From contig JAWLAE010000001.1 in the NCBI GenBank assembly GCA_041395625.1, positions 310,001 through 374,000 of the forward strand: a stretch of DNA of 64,000 bases, given 5' to 3'. The DNA is from CADEED01 sp041395625 (GTDB lineage: Bacteria; Pseudomonadota; Gammaproteobacteria; Steroidobacterales; Steroidobacteraceae). The notes under the pieces were generated by a model. That model made no database searches. It was given only the letters and a program-made list of their open reading frames with translations, and was not told the DNA's origin. The position numbers and the translations under genes are program-made. Below are positions 16,701-26,093 of the stretch, piece after piece (positions within the stretch are counted from its first letter, which is position 1; every line of letters begins with the position of its first letter).

Positions 16701-17822
16701 ATGAAAAGACGATACACGGCTCTGTGGAGCCTGATTGCACTGACGATCGCGCCGATCGCGATCGCCCAGAACGCGGTGGATCTTACGGGGCGCTGGCGCA
16801 TCAACGGCAACGGCTTCGTAGACGACCTGACCCTGCAGCAGGCGACCGACGGCACGGTGTCCGGGACCCTCTACGGGGATCCGGTCACCGGTTACGTTGC
16901 CGGCGGCGCGCGGCAGGCCATCCTGCTGCGGGGGCCGACAAACGCACCAGATCAGGTATACATCGCGAGTGTCTCTGCCGATCAGGGTTTGCTCAGTGGC
17001 ACTTTCTACGCGCTGAACACGGCCAACGGCGGTGCGAGTCGCGCACGCAACGTATTTCCGTTTCGGGCTGCCCGCGGTACTAGCAACACGCCACCGTCGC
17101 CGGGCCCGATGCCGGGAGGTGTCCCCGGTCCTTCGAGGCTCGATGGCACGTACCTTGAATTCGACGCCAACGGGTTCGGCGGCACGCTTGTCCTCAGTTC
17201 CATCGGGCCAGATGGCGCCATCGACGGAAGAATCGACGGACCCATCTACAATGGCGCGCAACTGCGTCATGGTCATTTTGCCGCCGGGACAGGCACGCTC
17301 GCGTTTGCCCGTATGGCCAACGGCGTACCGTTTCAGGTCTTTGTCGGCGGCGCGTCCGGATCCAATTCGGTGCGTCTTAGTGGCACCTTCTATCCGTTGA
17401 ATGCCGCCGGTGGCGCGTCGCAGGCGAAGCTGCAGTTCCCGTGGAGTACGGGCGCGGCCCCTCAAGCGGCGAATTCGGTGATCGTCGCGCCGAGCGCGCC
17501 TGGCGATGTCGTGCGCGCAACGCGCCAGCTCGATTGCGACGGGCTGCTCACGCGGGTGTACTATGGAACGACTGGTACTCACGTAGATGTGAGCACGGAG
17601 ACAACCCGGGCCATCCGGATTTCGCAGCAGCCACCCGTAGTTCCTGCGCGCAACATCCGCTGGGAGTGCCGCAATCCCGGGCGAACGAACGTCGAGGTCC
17701 GTCAGATCGGCTGCCCGGGCATGCCTGCCACCGGAGGAAACTCGAATGTCGCGCGGATCTTGCGGACCCGCTCGGGTGAGACGACGCTCGAGTGCGTCTT
17801 CCGACCCCCGCCTTCGCCGTAG
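16701..17822 (+). CDS. Secreted protein with two internal repeats
   Basis: 373 residues. The signal peptide is MKRRYTALWSLIALTIAPIA, cleaved near IAQN. Two modules of roughly 95 residues are visible. The first is LTGRWRINGNGFVDDLTLQQ...GTVSGTLYGDPVTGY...GLLSGTFYALNTANGGASRARNVFPF. The second is LDGTYLEFDANGFGGTLVL...GAIDGRIDGPIYNGA...VRLSGTFYPLNAAGGASQAKLQFPW. The repeat looks like a small lipocalin- or avidin-like beta meander, but I do not know a named family. A C-terminal region with four cysteines (QLDCDG, RWECRN, IGCPG, LECVF) follows. It is co-directional with 15513 and the small gene at 17836. The duplication is clear from the sequence; function is not. Confidence 0.75.
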   Translation: MKRRYTALWSLIALTIAPIAIAQNAVDLTGRWRINGNGFVDDLTLQQATDGTVSGTLYGDPVTGYVAGGARQAILLRGPTNAPDQVYIASVSADQGLLSGTFYALNTANGGASRARNVFPFRAARGTSNTPPSPGPMPGGVPGPSRLDGTYLEFDANGFGGTLVLSSIGPDGAIDGRIDGPIYNGAQLRHGHFAAGTGTLAFARMANGVPFQVFVGGASGSNSVRLSGTFYPLNAAGGASQAKLQFPWSTGAAPQAANSVIVAPSAPGDVVRATRQLDCDGLLTRVYYGTTGTHVDVSTETTRAIRISQQPPVVPARNIRWECRNPGRTNVEVRQIGCPGMPATGGNSNVARILRTRSGETTLECVFRPPPSP

Positions 17823-17835
17823 TCTTGCTCCGGCG

Positions 17836-18228
17836 GTGCTCAGCGCGCCGGCGGCGGTGTGGCTGCGCGTGAAGCCGGCGACGGAGGCGCGCCAGTTGCA
17901 CCTGTACGAGGTCGTGGGATTTCCGGGACGGATTGCGATCGGTCGCGTTCAACTGCCGATCGAGGACGGTGTGTTTTTCTTGGACTTCACGCGCCCGTTA
18001 TTGACTCTAGGGCGCTGGCTCGTCCACGCATATGAAGTGCCGGTCATTCATGCGGCCGAGACGGCGGGCTCCCGGGCGTTGCGAATCTCGCGAGGCCACG
18101 AAATCCTCGAGGATCTGCGGGACTTGTGGGCCGCATATTATCCCGGTCAGGCGTATCCCGTGTCCCTGCAACGGACTGCGGCGCGCATTGAGACCGAATT
18201 CCGGGCTCATTTCCACGTCGCGAAGTAA
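17836..18228 (+). CDS. Hypothetical protein, uncertain start
   Basis: About 130 residues; possible GTG starts at 17836, 17857 and 17869, none with a strong ribosome binding site. The frame (LHLYEVVGFPGRIAIGRVQL...EDLRDLWAAYYPGQAYPVSLQR...IETEFRAHFHVAK) has codon bias like a real gene and follows the 16701 stop by 14 bp. I do not recognise a family, and no signal peptide or membrane segment is visible. The 210 bp after its stop hold a further open stretch (GYYRLAPGSNPGSYLFHAPALG) in another frame, which could mean the gene is frameshifted. Moderate to low confidence. Confidence 0.45.
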   Translation: MLSAPAAVWLRVKPATEARQLHLYEVVGFPGRIAIGRVQLPIEDGVFFLDFTRPLLTLGRWLVHAYEVPVIHAAETAGSRALRISRGHEILEDLRDLWAAYYPGQAYPVSLQRTAARIETEFRAHFHVAK

Positions 18229-18438
18229 GCGGACGAGTGCCATCGCAGACCCGCTCGCCGATGCGCTTTGGGAGTTCTCGCGGGTATTGTGTCACGCTGG
18301 GATACTACCGATTGGCGCCCGGCTCTAATCCCGGATCGTACCTATTTCATGCGCCGGCGTTGGGCATCAAGTTCGGGCCAGACACTCCTGTCAGTTGGGT
18401 CGCTTGAGTGATGCAAGATACGGGCGCACGATACCGCG

Positions 18439-21400
18439 ATGAGGGTCTTCGCGAGGCCGCTGGAGGAGCGCTACCAATGCGCTGGGCGCTCTGCGCTGGG
18501 CTCGCGCTTCATCATTGTGGTAGCGATAACGTGGTCGTCGATGGTTCCGCTCACCGCAGCGGCAATGATCGAGTCGCCGCGCTTCGCGCGCTATGGCATC
18601 GCTGCCGGGTTGTCGCAGAGCAGCGTGACTGCGATAGTGCAGGATCAGCGCGGCTTCCTGTGGATCGGCACCCGCTACGGGCTAAACAGATTCGACGGCT
18701 ACGAGTTCCGCGTTTACCTGCCTGATTCGGAGGATCCGCACGCGCTGGCAGCTGCGGCGGTAACGGCACTTGCAGCGCAGGCGGACGGTTCAATCTGGAT
18801 AGGGTTCGAGGGTGCCGGCCTGGCGCGCTACGATCCGCCGACGGCACGCTTCGTGGGTGTGTCCGGAGTTGACACGGTCGCAGCGCTGGCCGTTGGCCGC
18901 GACGGCGTGGTTTGGGTCGGTGGCGCGGAGGGCCTTGCACGGCTAGTGCAGCCGAGTCGTGAGCGGTACGTACTCGAATGGGTAGCCGGTGGTTCGGTCA
19001 CGAGTCTCGCCGCGCACGCAGGTGACGGCGTGTGGGTCGGCTTCAAAGACGGCACACTTGGATGGTTCCGCGCGGCCGGCGCCAAACCGAGAATGTTCCC
19101 AGGCACGCTGCCGCCAGGCAAACCCGTCCGCGCGCTTGCTGCCGCAACGGACGGCGGCGCGTGGGTGGGCTCGGACGGTCCGTATTACGCGCGCGTCGAC
19201 GCGAATGGAGCAGTTAGTAGTCGCCACCGCCTTCCTGCCGACGGCACGCGTGACGAGCCGCGACTCCGCGCGATCGTAGCCGACGTTGATGGGCGCGTAT
19301 GGCTCGGTGGTCTTGCGATGGGCGTCGTCGTGCACGACCCCGCTAACGACTCTCGAGTCGCGCATCGGCATCGCGCTCTGGACCCAAACAGCCTGAGCCA
19401 TGACGACGTCTTTTCGTTGTGGCGCGACGATGCGAACAGTCTATGGATCGGCACGCTTAGCGGTGGACTCAACAGACTGGGTCTCGAGCCGAGTGGCCTT
19501 GCGCATTACTGGCACCAGCCGGGTATCGCGTCGAGCCTCAGTCACAATACAGTCACGGCGTTCGCGAGCGATGCTCGCGGCACCGTGCTGGTGGGGACAG
19601 ATGGTGGCGGCCTGAACAGCTTCGACCTCGAGAGCGGTGCGTTCAGTCGTGTTTCGATCGCCGGCCCGAGCGCCACGACGGCCGGAATCAATCGAATTTG
19701 GGCTGCGCACCTGGACCAACATGGAGGTACCTGGATCGGCACGTGGGGCGCTGGCCTCATGCACCGGCGAAGCGCCGGCGATCGATTTACCCGCGTGTCG
19801 GCCGTCGCGGCAACGCTAGTGTCGGCATTTGCAGAAGACACCACCGGTCTGTGGGTCGCAACCTCGGCCGGCGTTTACCGCCTGTCACATGCGGGCGAGC
19901 GGCTCGAACATCTGCTGCCGGGGGCCAACGCCACCGCCTTAGAGCTCGCAGCGTCAGGACAACTATGGATCGGGACCTGGGCATCGGGTTTGTATGTCCT
20001 TGATCGGAACAACGGCAAATTGCGTCACGTTACGCTGGCTCCGACAAAGGGATCCAGCGCACCTGAAGGCTCGGTTCGCACGCTTGCCGCAGATCCGACC
20101 GGCGTACTTTGGGTAGGCACCGGCGACGGGCTGGTTCGCGCGGAGCCGGAGACGGGACGCCTGCAGCGTTATGGCGTGCGTGACGGACTTCCTCCCGGCG
20201 CCGTATACGGAATCGAGATTGACGACGCCGGACTACTTTGGCTTGGAACGAACGCGGGCCTCGTCCGATATGATCCTCGCACCGGTATCGCGACGCGCTA
20301 CCTACCCGATGACGGTGTGCAGGACTTCGAGTTCAATGGCGGCGCGCATCATCGTCTGGCCGATGGCCGCCTCCTGTTTGGTGGCCTGAACGGATTCAAC
20401 CTGATCGACCCACGCGCGGTGCGGCCGACAGCAATGCCGCGCGCCGCGCAAATCGTTGATGTGTTGCTTGCCAATCAACCGCTGCTATCCGTCGCGCGCG
20501 ACCCCGCATCGCCCCTGACCACGGCAGCGGCGGAGGTTGAGTCCCTCGAACTTGGGCCAAGACAAAACGTGTTCGGCATCCGGTTCACTTCGCCGCTGCC
20601 GGTAGCGCCGACGCAGGTACGCTATGCATACCGGTTGGACGGTTTCGATTCATCGTGGCAAGTCGTCGATGCCGAGCAGCGCACGGCGGTGTACACCAAC
20701 CTGCCCGCGGGTCGATATGTATTTCGCGTCAGGGCAGGCAATGCGGATGGCAGATGGAGCGAGACAGAACGGGTGATGCGCCTAAGGGTCCTGCCACCGT
20801 GGTGGCAATCTGCCTGGGCGTACGTCGTCTACACGACCGCGGGTGGAGTGCTGCTATGGGCGCTTGTACAGTGGCGTACCCGCGCTCTGCGCGAGCGCGC
20901 GGCGTGGCTCGAGTCAGGCGTCGTGGAGCGGACCGCGCAGCTCGTCAAACAGACGCGTGTCATCGAAGATCAAGCCCGGCACTTGGAGCAGGCCCTGGCG
21001 ACGAAGGAGCGACTGTTCGCGCGCGTCTCGCATGAGTTCCGGACACCGCTCACGCTGATCGTCGGACCGATCGATGCCTTGCTCGCCGATGAGCGCCGTG
21101 GTCGGACGGCAGGGTGGCTGCGCCTCATGCGTCGCAATGCGAACCGACTCCTGTTGCTGGTGGACCAGCTGCTTGGCCTTGCTCGTCTGTCCGGCGAAGC
21201 GCCGATCCTACTAACTCCGCAAGCGATCGCACCGGTCGTGCGAAACACGGTCGCTGCATTTCAATCGATAGCCCTCGCAAAGAGCTTAGAGCTAACGGTT
21301 GAACGGGTCGATGAAGCGTGGGTAGCCGCTACGCCCGAACTGGTCGAGCGCATCGTGACGAACCTCGTGTCCAATGCGGTCAAATTCACCCCTGCCGGCG

Positions 21401-22590
21401 GTCACGTACGCGCGTCAGTGCTCAACCAGGGTGCGAGGGCAGTGATCGCCGTGGCCGACGACGGGCCTGGCGTTACGCACGAGGAGCAGGAGGCCATCTT
21501 TGAGCCTTTTCATCAAGCGCGTGCGGGTGGCACTGGCGCGGGAATTGGTCTCGCTCTCGTACGCGAATGCGCTCAGGCGATTGGCGGCTCGGTGGCACTG
21601 GAGAGCGGGCCCGGCTATGGCGCGACGTTCTCGATCTACCTGCCCACGTGTTCGCCACCGGGCAACGATATGCTGCCAGCAAAGGCGGAACGCCTGCTGA
21701 GTGAACGGATGCTGCTGGAGACCGAAGTCGCCGCCGAGGCAATACGCACAGGTGGTGAACAAGCCGACCCCCTAACCTCGAGCATCACGGCCGACGATGA
21801 CCAACGCCCGCGCATCCTGATTATTGAGGACAACGCCGACCTGCGCGTGCTGCTGGTTGCAACGCTGACACCAGCATATCGCTGCACCACGGCCGCGGAC
21901 GGCCGCATCGGGGTCGAGGCCGCGGTCGAGGATCCACCGGACCTTATTCTCAGCGACGTGATGATGCCGGGTGTCGACGGGTTCGAGCTGACGCGTAGGG
22001 TCAAGCAAGATCCGCGAACCTCCCATGTGCCGGTAATAATGCTCACGGCCTTGGGCGATCGGCACAGTCGCCTGCTCGGACTGGAGGAACATGCCGACGA
22101 CTATCTCGTAAAACCTTTCGATGCCGACGAGTTGCGGCTGCGTGTTCGCAACTTGATCGAGGCACGGCAAATTGCGGCGCAGCGCGCGGCCCGTGCGGTC
22201 TACGACGCAGCAACTCCGCTTGCCCCAAGCGACACGGCCAACGCGATCACGCAATCGCCGCGGGAGCGAGTTTTCCTCGAGCGATTGCAGACCGCGGCGC
22301 AAGCCGGTTACGCGAGTTCAGACTTCGGAGTCGTCGATCTTGCGGACCGGGTCGCCATGAGCGAACGCCAGTTGCAACGCAAGCTGCGCGCGCTCCTCGG
22401 CCTTAGTCCCGCCGAGTACCTGCGCGAACTCCGCCTGCAGCGCGCCGCGGCACTGCTGCGCGCGGGGCAGCCGGCTGCGAACGTCGCGTTTGAGGTTGGC
22501 TTTGCAACGCCTTCCCACTTTGGCGCTTGTTTCAAGGCGCGATTCGGGGCTACGCCCGGCGACTACACAAAACTGAGCAATAATTTCTAG
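18439..22590 (+). CDS. Hybrid two-component system: propeller sensor, histidine kinase, receiver, AraC
   Basis: 1383 residues in one chain. After a signal/membrane segment come about fourteen propeller strands (repeats such as G-x-x-W-I/V-G-T/F) to about residue 650, then a Y_Y_Y domain (YAYRLDGFDSSWQ...LPAGRYVFRVRAGNADG) as the periplasmic sensor. A membrane helix (AYVVYTTAGGVLLWALVQW) follows. The kinase has VSHEFRTPLTLI with His865, N-box LVSNAVKF and DDGPGV. The receiver reads ILIIEDNADLR...LILSDVMMPG with Asp1173 and YLVKPF. The end is an AraC helix-turn-helix pair. Such HTCS proteins typically sense oligosaccharides or other ligands and activate adjacent genes. All catalytic residues are present. 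The secreted-protein and caspase genes around it are candidate targets. Confidence 0.95.
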   Translation: MRVFARPLEERYQCAGRSALGSRFIIVVAITWSSMVPLTAAAMIESPRFARYGIAAGLSQSSVTAIVQDQRGFLWIGTRYGLNRFDGYEFRVYLPDSEDPHALAAAAVTALAAQADGSIWIGFEGAGLARYDPPTARFVGVSGVDTVAALAVGRDGVVWVGGAEGLARLVQPSRERYVLEWVAGGSVTSLAAHAGDGVWVGFKDGTLGWFRAAGAKPRMFPGTLPPGKPVRALAAATDGGAWVGSDGPYYARVDANGAVSSRHRLPADGTRDEPRLRAIVADVDGRVWLGGLAMGVVVHDPANDSRVAHRHRALDPNSLSHDDVFSLWRDDANSLWIGTLSGGLNRLGLEPSGLAHYWHQPGIASSLSHNTVTAFASDARGTVLVGTDGGGLNSFDLESGAFSRVSIAGPSATTAGINRIWAAHLDQHGGTWIGTWGAGLMHRRSAGDRFTRVSAVAATLVSAFAEDTTGLWVATSAGVYRLSHAGERLEHLLPGANATALELAASGQLWIGTWASGLYVLDRNNGKLRHVTLAPTKGSSAPEGSVRTLAADPTGVLWVGTGDGLVRAEPETGRLQRYGVRDGLPPGAVYGIEIDDAGLLWLGTNAGLVRYDPRTGIATRYLPDDGVQDFEFNGGAHHRLADGRLLFGGLNGFNLIDPRAVRPTAMPRAAQIVDVLLANQPLLSVARDPASPLTTAAAEVESLELGPRQNVFGIRFTSPLPVAPTQVRYAYRLDGFDSSWQVVDAEQRTAVYTNLPAGRYVFRVRAGNADGRWSETERVMRLRVLPPWWQSAWAYVVYTTAGGVLLWALVQWRTRALRERAAWLESGVVERTAQLVKQTRVIEDQARHLEQALATKERLFARVSHEFRTPLTLIVGPIDALLADERRGRTAGWLRLMRRNANRLLLLVDQLLGLARLSGEAPILLTPQAIAPVVRNTVAAFQSIALAKSLELTVERVDEAWVAATPELVERIVTNLVSNAVKFTPAGGHVRASVLNQGARAVIAVADDGPGVTHEEQEAIFEPFHQARAGGTGAGIGLALVRECAQAIGGSVALESGPGYGATFSIYLPTCSPPGNDMLPAKAERLLSERMLLETEVAAEAIRTGGEQADPLTSSITADDDQRPRILIIEDNADLRVLLVATLTPAYRCTTAADGRIGVEAAVEDPPDLILSDVMMPGVDGFELTRRVKQDPRTSHVPVIMLTALGDRHSRLLGLEEHADDYLVKPFDADELRLRVRNLIEARQIAAQRAARAVYDAATPLAPSDTANAITQSPRERVFLERLQTAAQAGYASSDFGVVDLADRVAMSERQLQRKLRALLGLSPAEYLRELRLQRAAALLRAGQPAANVAFEVGFATPSHFGACFKARFGATPGDYTKLSNNF

Positions 22591-22786
22591 CAGTCACCGC
22601 TCAGACGACGCATTGACGACACCGCGTGTCGCATCCGCGATACCTCCGGACAGCTCACTCGGCCGATCCTCGATACCGGTCGGCCGCAATGTGCCGCCCG
22701 AGGAGCAGGTGTCATGCCGGATCAACCTCAGGATTGCTGCTACTTCCGAACGCACAGCGCCCGCATGCGACCCAGCGAGTGACTCA

Positions 22787-25021
22787 ATGCGGGCATCAGG
22801 CGTTACCGTCTTGGTGTTGGGGGCCGTATTGGTCGCGGCTCCGGATCGCGCTGAGGGCGCCGCCGAGTGCACGCCGCTACCGCGCGACCCGGGTCGAATC
22901 GCGCTCGTGCTTGGCAATGCGGCGTACCGTTCCAGTCCGCCGCTCCCGAATGCCGCGAACGACGCGCGTGCGGTGCACGAAGTACTGGAGCACTGCCTTG
23001 GGTTTACGGTGCTCATCGCCCACGACCTGGCGCGCGACGCGATCGTGCAGCAGGTACGCGAGTTTGCGGGGCGGCTCGTGCCCGGTGGCGTTGCGCTGTT
23101 TTATTACGCCGGTCATGGGGTCGAGCAAGACGGCCGCAATTATCTGATCCCGGCGATCCATCGCATCCGTTCACGCGCCGACATTCCAGTCGAAGCCTAT
23201 CCGATCGACGATGTCGTCAAGCGAATGGAGGCCGGCACGGGTGAAGGCGGTGTCAACATCGTGATCGTCGACGCCTGTCGCGACAACCCGCTCCCGGCCC
23301 TGCCTGGCGAGGGACGCAGCTTCGGCTGGCGTTCGCTCGCACCGGTCGAGACGCAGTCCGGGACGTTGGTGATGCACTCGACTCGCAGTGGCGCCCAAGC
23401 TCTGGATCAGATTCCGGGCACCCAAGGCACGAACTCACCGTTTACGATCGCGTTGCTCACTCAGATAGTTAGGGCAGATATCACTCTGCGCGACCTGCCC
23501 TACGAAGTCACGGCGGACGTGCGGCGCCTCACCGAGCGCGTACAGGAACCATGGTCGAGCGCATCGTACGTGCCGCCGATCCGGCTCGCCGCCGGCGGCG
23601 GCAGTCTCGTGATTGAGCGACCTGTGCCTGGCACGCAACTGCGCGTGACATCGCTGCCCAGCGGAGCGCAAGTGACGATCGACGGTCGTGCGGTGGGCAC
23701 GGCGCCGCTAGACGCAGTCGATGTGCAGCCGGGTGAGGTGCTCGTGCGAGCGACGCTGGCAGGGCACGAGCCAGCAGAGGCACGGCTGACATTGCGCGCG
23801 GGTATGAGCCATGAGGTTCAGCTCGTGCTGACCGCCATAGCAAGGATGGTGCGATTGACCGTCGACGCGCAGCCGGCGGTCGCGACCATACGTATAGTCG
23901 GCGGGCCGTCCTACCAACCTGGCATCGAATTGCCCGTCGGCGACTACGTTCTCGAAGTCAGCGCCCCGGGCTACCAATCGCATCGCGAGACGATCCGTCT
24001 CGCGCGCGCCGACCAACGGGTCGTCGTGCGCTTGACCCGCGCCTTGGGCGCGGCCGCCAGAGCGACCGCGCGCGAGATCACGGGGCTGCCGGCTGCTTCG
24101 AGTACCTGGGCGCTTGCGGTCAACGCCGCGGGAATCGTGCTCGGCGCAACCACCCTCGAGGCCGGACCGCAGGTCGGCTTTACCTGGTCTGCTACGCGCG
24201 GGATGCGAGCACTAGAGGCCGCGGGCGGACTGGGTTCTGTACCGGCAGCGATCAATGAGGCAGGCGATGTTGCGGGTACTGCGTCGAACGCACGCGGTGA
24301 ACCCCGCGCAACGATTTGGTCCGCCGCGGGCCGTGTTAGGGAATTGCCTGGGCTGCCAGCGGGTCAGTGGAGCAGCGCCAACGCGATCAATTCCGCGGGC
24401 GACATCGCCGGAGCAGTCGTCCGCCCCGGTGCATTCAGCTCGCCGCTCGGCGGACACGGCGCGGGACAACGGGCATTCATGCGCCGCGCAAACGGCGCGC
24501 AGCAGTGGCTGCACGGTCTGGGTGGCGAAGCGGCGCCGGCCGGCATGAACGAGCGCGGCGACGTCGTTGGTTGGTCGCACGATCGCGCAGGAAATGTCCG
24601 CGCAGTCCTTTGGTCGGACCAGGCTCGGGTACGTGACCTCGGCACGCTTGGCGGTGCGACGTCGGCTGCTACAGCGATCAACGGTGCCGGTGTCGTCGTG
24701 GGCTGGGCTGAGAACACGGCCGGCCAGAAGCGCGCTTTCCGCTGGCACACAAACGAGGGAATGACCGATCTGGGCACGCTCGGTGGCGCACAGTCGCAGG
24801 CCATGGCGATTAATGATGTCGGATGGATCGTCGGCGTCGCACACGATGACAGCGGTCAACACCGTGCATTCCTGTGGCGGCCGGATAACGGCATGACCCA
24901 ACTCCAGATTGCGGGCGCCAAGAGTGCGCGCGCGCTGGGTATCGCAGCGGACGGGACGATAGTCGGTGTGTTCGAGAATGCGGGCGGTATGGAACGGGCG
25001 TTCCTCGCATCGCCAGAATGA
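22787..25021 (+). CDS. Secreted caspase-like (C14) protease with PEGA and HAF repeats
   Basis: 744 residues from ATG 22787, which begins a clear signal peptide (SGVTVLVLGAVLVAAPDRAEG); the longer frame upstream lacks one. The caspase-like domain (about 30-260) has RIALVLGNAAY, the histidine motif YYAGHG (His110) and the cysteine motif VDACRDN (Cys164). PEGA-type modules follow: RVTSLPSGAQVTIDGRAVG, then a second one ending LEVSAPGYQSH. The last ~300 residues are HAF-type propeller repeats (AINEAGDVAGTA, AINSAGDIAGAV, GMNERGDVVGWS, AINGAGVVVGWA, AINDVGWIVGVA). Both catalytic residues are present, so proteolysis after basic residues is plausible from family knowledge. The combination with HAF repeats is unusual. 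A lipoprotein and sigma gene follow closely. Confidence 0.88.
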   Translation: MRASGVTVLVLGAVLVAAPDRAEGAAECTPLPRDPGRIALVLGNAAYRSSPPLPNAANDARAVHEVLEHCLGFTVLIAHDLARDAIVQQVREFAGRLVPGGVALFYYAGHGVEQDGRNYLIPAIHRIRSRADIPVEAYPIDDVVKRMEAGTGEGGVNIVIVDACRDNPLPALPGEGRSFGWRSLAPVETQSGTLVMHSTRSGAQALDQIPGTQGTNSPFTIALLTQIVRADITLRDLPYEVTADVRRLTERVQEPWSSASYVPPIRLAAGGGSLVIERPVPGTQLRVTSLPSGAQVTIDGRAVGTAPLDAVDVQPGEVLVRATLAGHEPAEARLTLRAGMSHEVQLVLTAIARMVRLTVDAQPAVATIRIVGGPSYQPGIELPVGDYVLEVSAPGYQSHRETIRLARADQRVVVRLTRALGAAARATAREITGLPAASSTWALAVNAAGIVLGATTLEAGPQVGFTWSATRGMRALEAAGGLGSVPAAINEAGDVAGTASNARGEPRATIWSAAGRVRELPGLPAGQWSSANAINSAGDIAGAVVRPGAFSSPLGGHGAGQRAFMRRANGAQQWLHGLGGEAAPAGMNERGDVVGWSHDRAGNVRAVLWSDQARVRDLGTLGGATSAATAINGAGVVVGWAENTAGQKRAFRWHTNEGMTDLGTLGGAQSQAMAINDVGWIVGVAHDDSGQHRAFLWRPDNGMTQLQIAGAKSARALGIAADGTIVGVFENAGGMERAFLASPE

Positions 25022-25068
25022 GCCGATCGAAATGCAACTACCTACATCACCGAGAACGAGGAGTCACC

Positions 25069-26082
25069 ATGCGCCAGCAACGATGGAAAAAATGGTCACT
25101 GCTATTGGGACTGACTCTTTTCACAGGCCTAACTATCGGCTGCAGTGCGGGGGAAAGCGAACCTGCGGCGGTCGCAACAAGCTCATCGAAGTCGGGCGAT
25201 ATGCGGCTTGAGCAACACGGCCCCGTCGTCTTCGCCGGTGACCTCGATGGGCAGGCTGTTCGCCTCACGTTGGTAACGCTGCGTCCGGGGCCGCTCAGTG
25301 GGGCTCTCTCGGGCCTGGATCACGCCTTGTTTCTGACCGGCACGCTGCAAGGATCTGACATCCATGGCGAGCTGCGCGGCATGGATATTCAGCTGCCGCT
25401 GCGCGCAACAATCGAGGGTGACACGCTGCGCCTGACAATCGGGTCGGAGGAGAACGATGGTGAGGCCATCGGTACCGTGCTCCGGCGCAGTGCAGCCACG
25501 GCCTCCGCCGCGCTACCCGCCGCGAGCGCGTCCGCTGACACAGTCGTCGTGAACGGCGAGCCAATTGCCGCTGACGAGCGAGCCCGACTTCAGCAGCAGT
25601 ACGGGCTGCGGATGAATGCTGGGGTCTACTGGTACGACGCGAGGAGTGGCGCGTGGGGCTTTGACGGTGGACCCACCATGGGCTACCTGTTGCCCAATAT
25701 GTCGCTCGGTGGACCGCTGCACGCCGGTGCATCGGGAGGCGGCACGTCCGTTGTGGTCAACGGGCGCACGCTGCATCCCTACGACCTGATGGCGCTGCAA
25801 ATGCTTGTCGGTAACGTCTATCCCGGTCGCTACTTCCTCGACGCGAGCGGGAACATGGGCCAGGAGGGTGGCCCGCCACTCGCAAACCTGCTCGTGCTAC
25901 ACCAGATGTTCATCGCTCAGCAACGACAGGCGCAGCTCTATGGACCGGGCTGGGGCGGCAGCGGTAGTTCAGCCAGCGGCGGCGGCGATGGCGGCTGGTA
26001 CTCGGGCATCACCGGTGCCGGCGGAAACGAGTCAGGCGGTTCCGGCTACGTAATGGGTGAAGGTTGGAGCGTGTCGTACTAG
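25069..26082 (+). CDS. Lipoprotein with tandem NG...YWYD...GxxGGP motif
   Basis: 337 residues from ATG 25069, chosen because GAGGAG lies nine bases upstream and the lipobox LTIGC follows at about residue 24. The N-terminal half (to ~150) is beta-rich (GPVVFAGDLDGQAVRLTLV...LTGTLQGSDIHGEL). The second half has two similar ~50-residue units: VVVNGEPIAADERARLQQQYG...GVYWYDARSGAWGFDGGP, and VVVNGRTLHPYDLMALQMLVG...GRYFLDASGNMGQEGGP. The tail is Gly/Ser-rich. I know no named domain for this unit. The stop overlaps a possible GTG start of the sigma gene downstream, and the caspase gene ends 47 bp upstream. Confidence 0.8.
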   Translation: MRQQRWKKWSLLLGLTLFTGLTIGCSAGESEPAAVATSSSKSGDMRLEQHGPVVFAGDLDGQAVRLTLVTLRPGPLSGALSGLDHALFLTGTLQGSDIHGELRGMDIQLPLRATIEGDTLRLTIGSEENDGEAIGTVLRRSAATASAALPAASASADTVVVNGEPIAADERARLQQQYGLRMNAGVYWYDARSGAWGFDGGPTMGYLLPNMSLGGPLHAGASGGGTSVVVNGRTLHPYDLMALQMLVGNVYPGRYFLDASGNMGQEGGPPLANLLVLHQMFIAQQRQAQLYGPGWGGSGSSASGGGDGGWYSGITGAGGNESGGSGYVMGEGWSVSY

Positions 26083-26093
26083 TGACGCGGCTC

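Noticed and set aside
18246..18410. Open stretch reading GYYRLAPGSNPGSYLFHAPALG
   Set aside because: No family, no start signal; kept only as a hint that the 17836 gene might be frameshifted.
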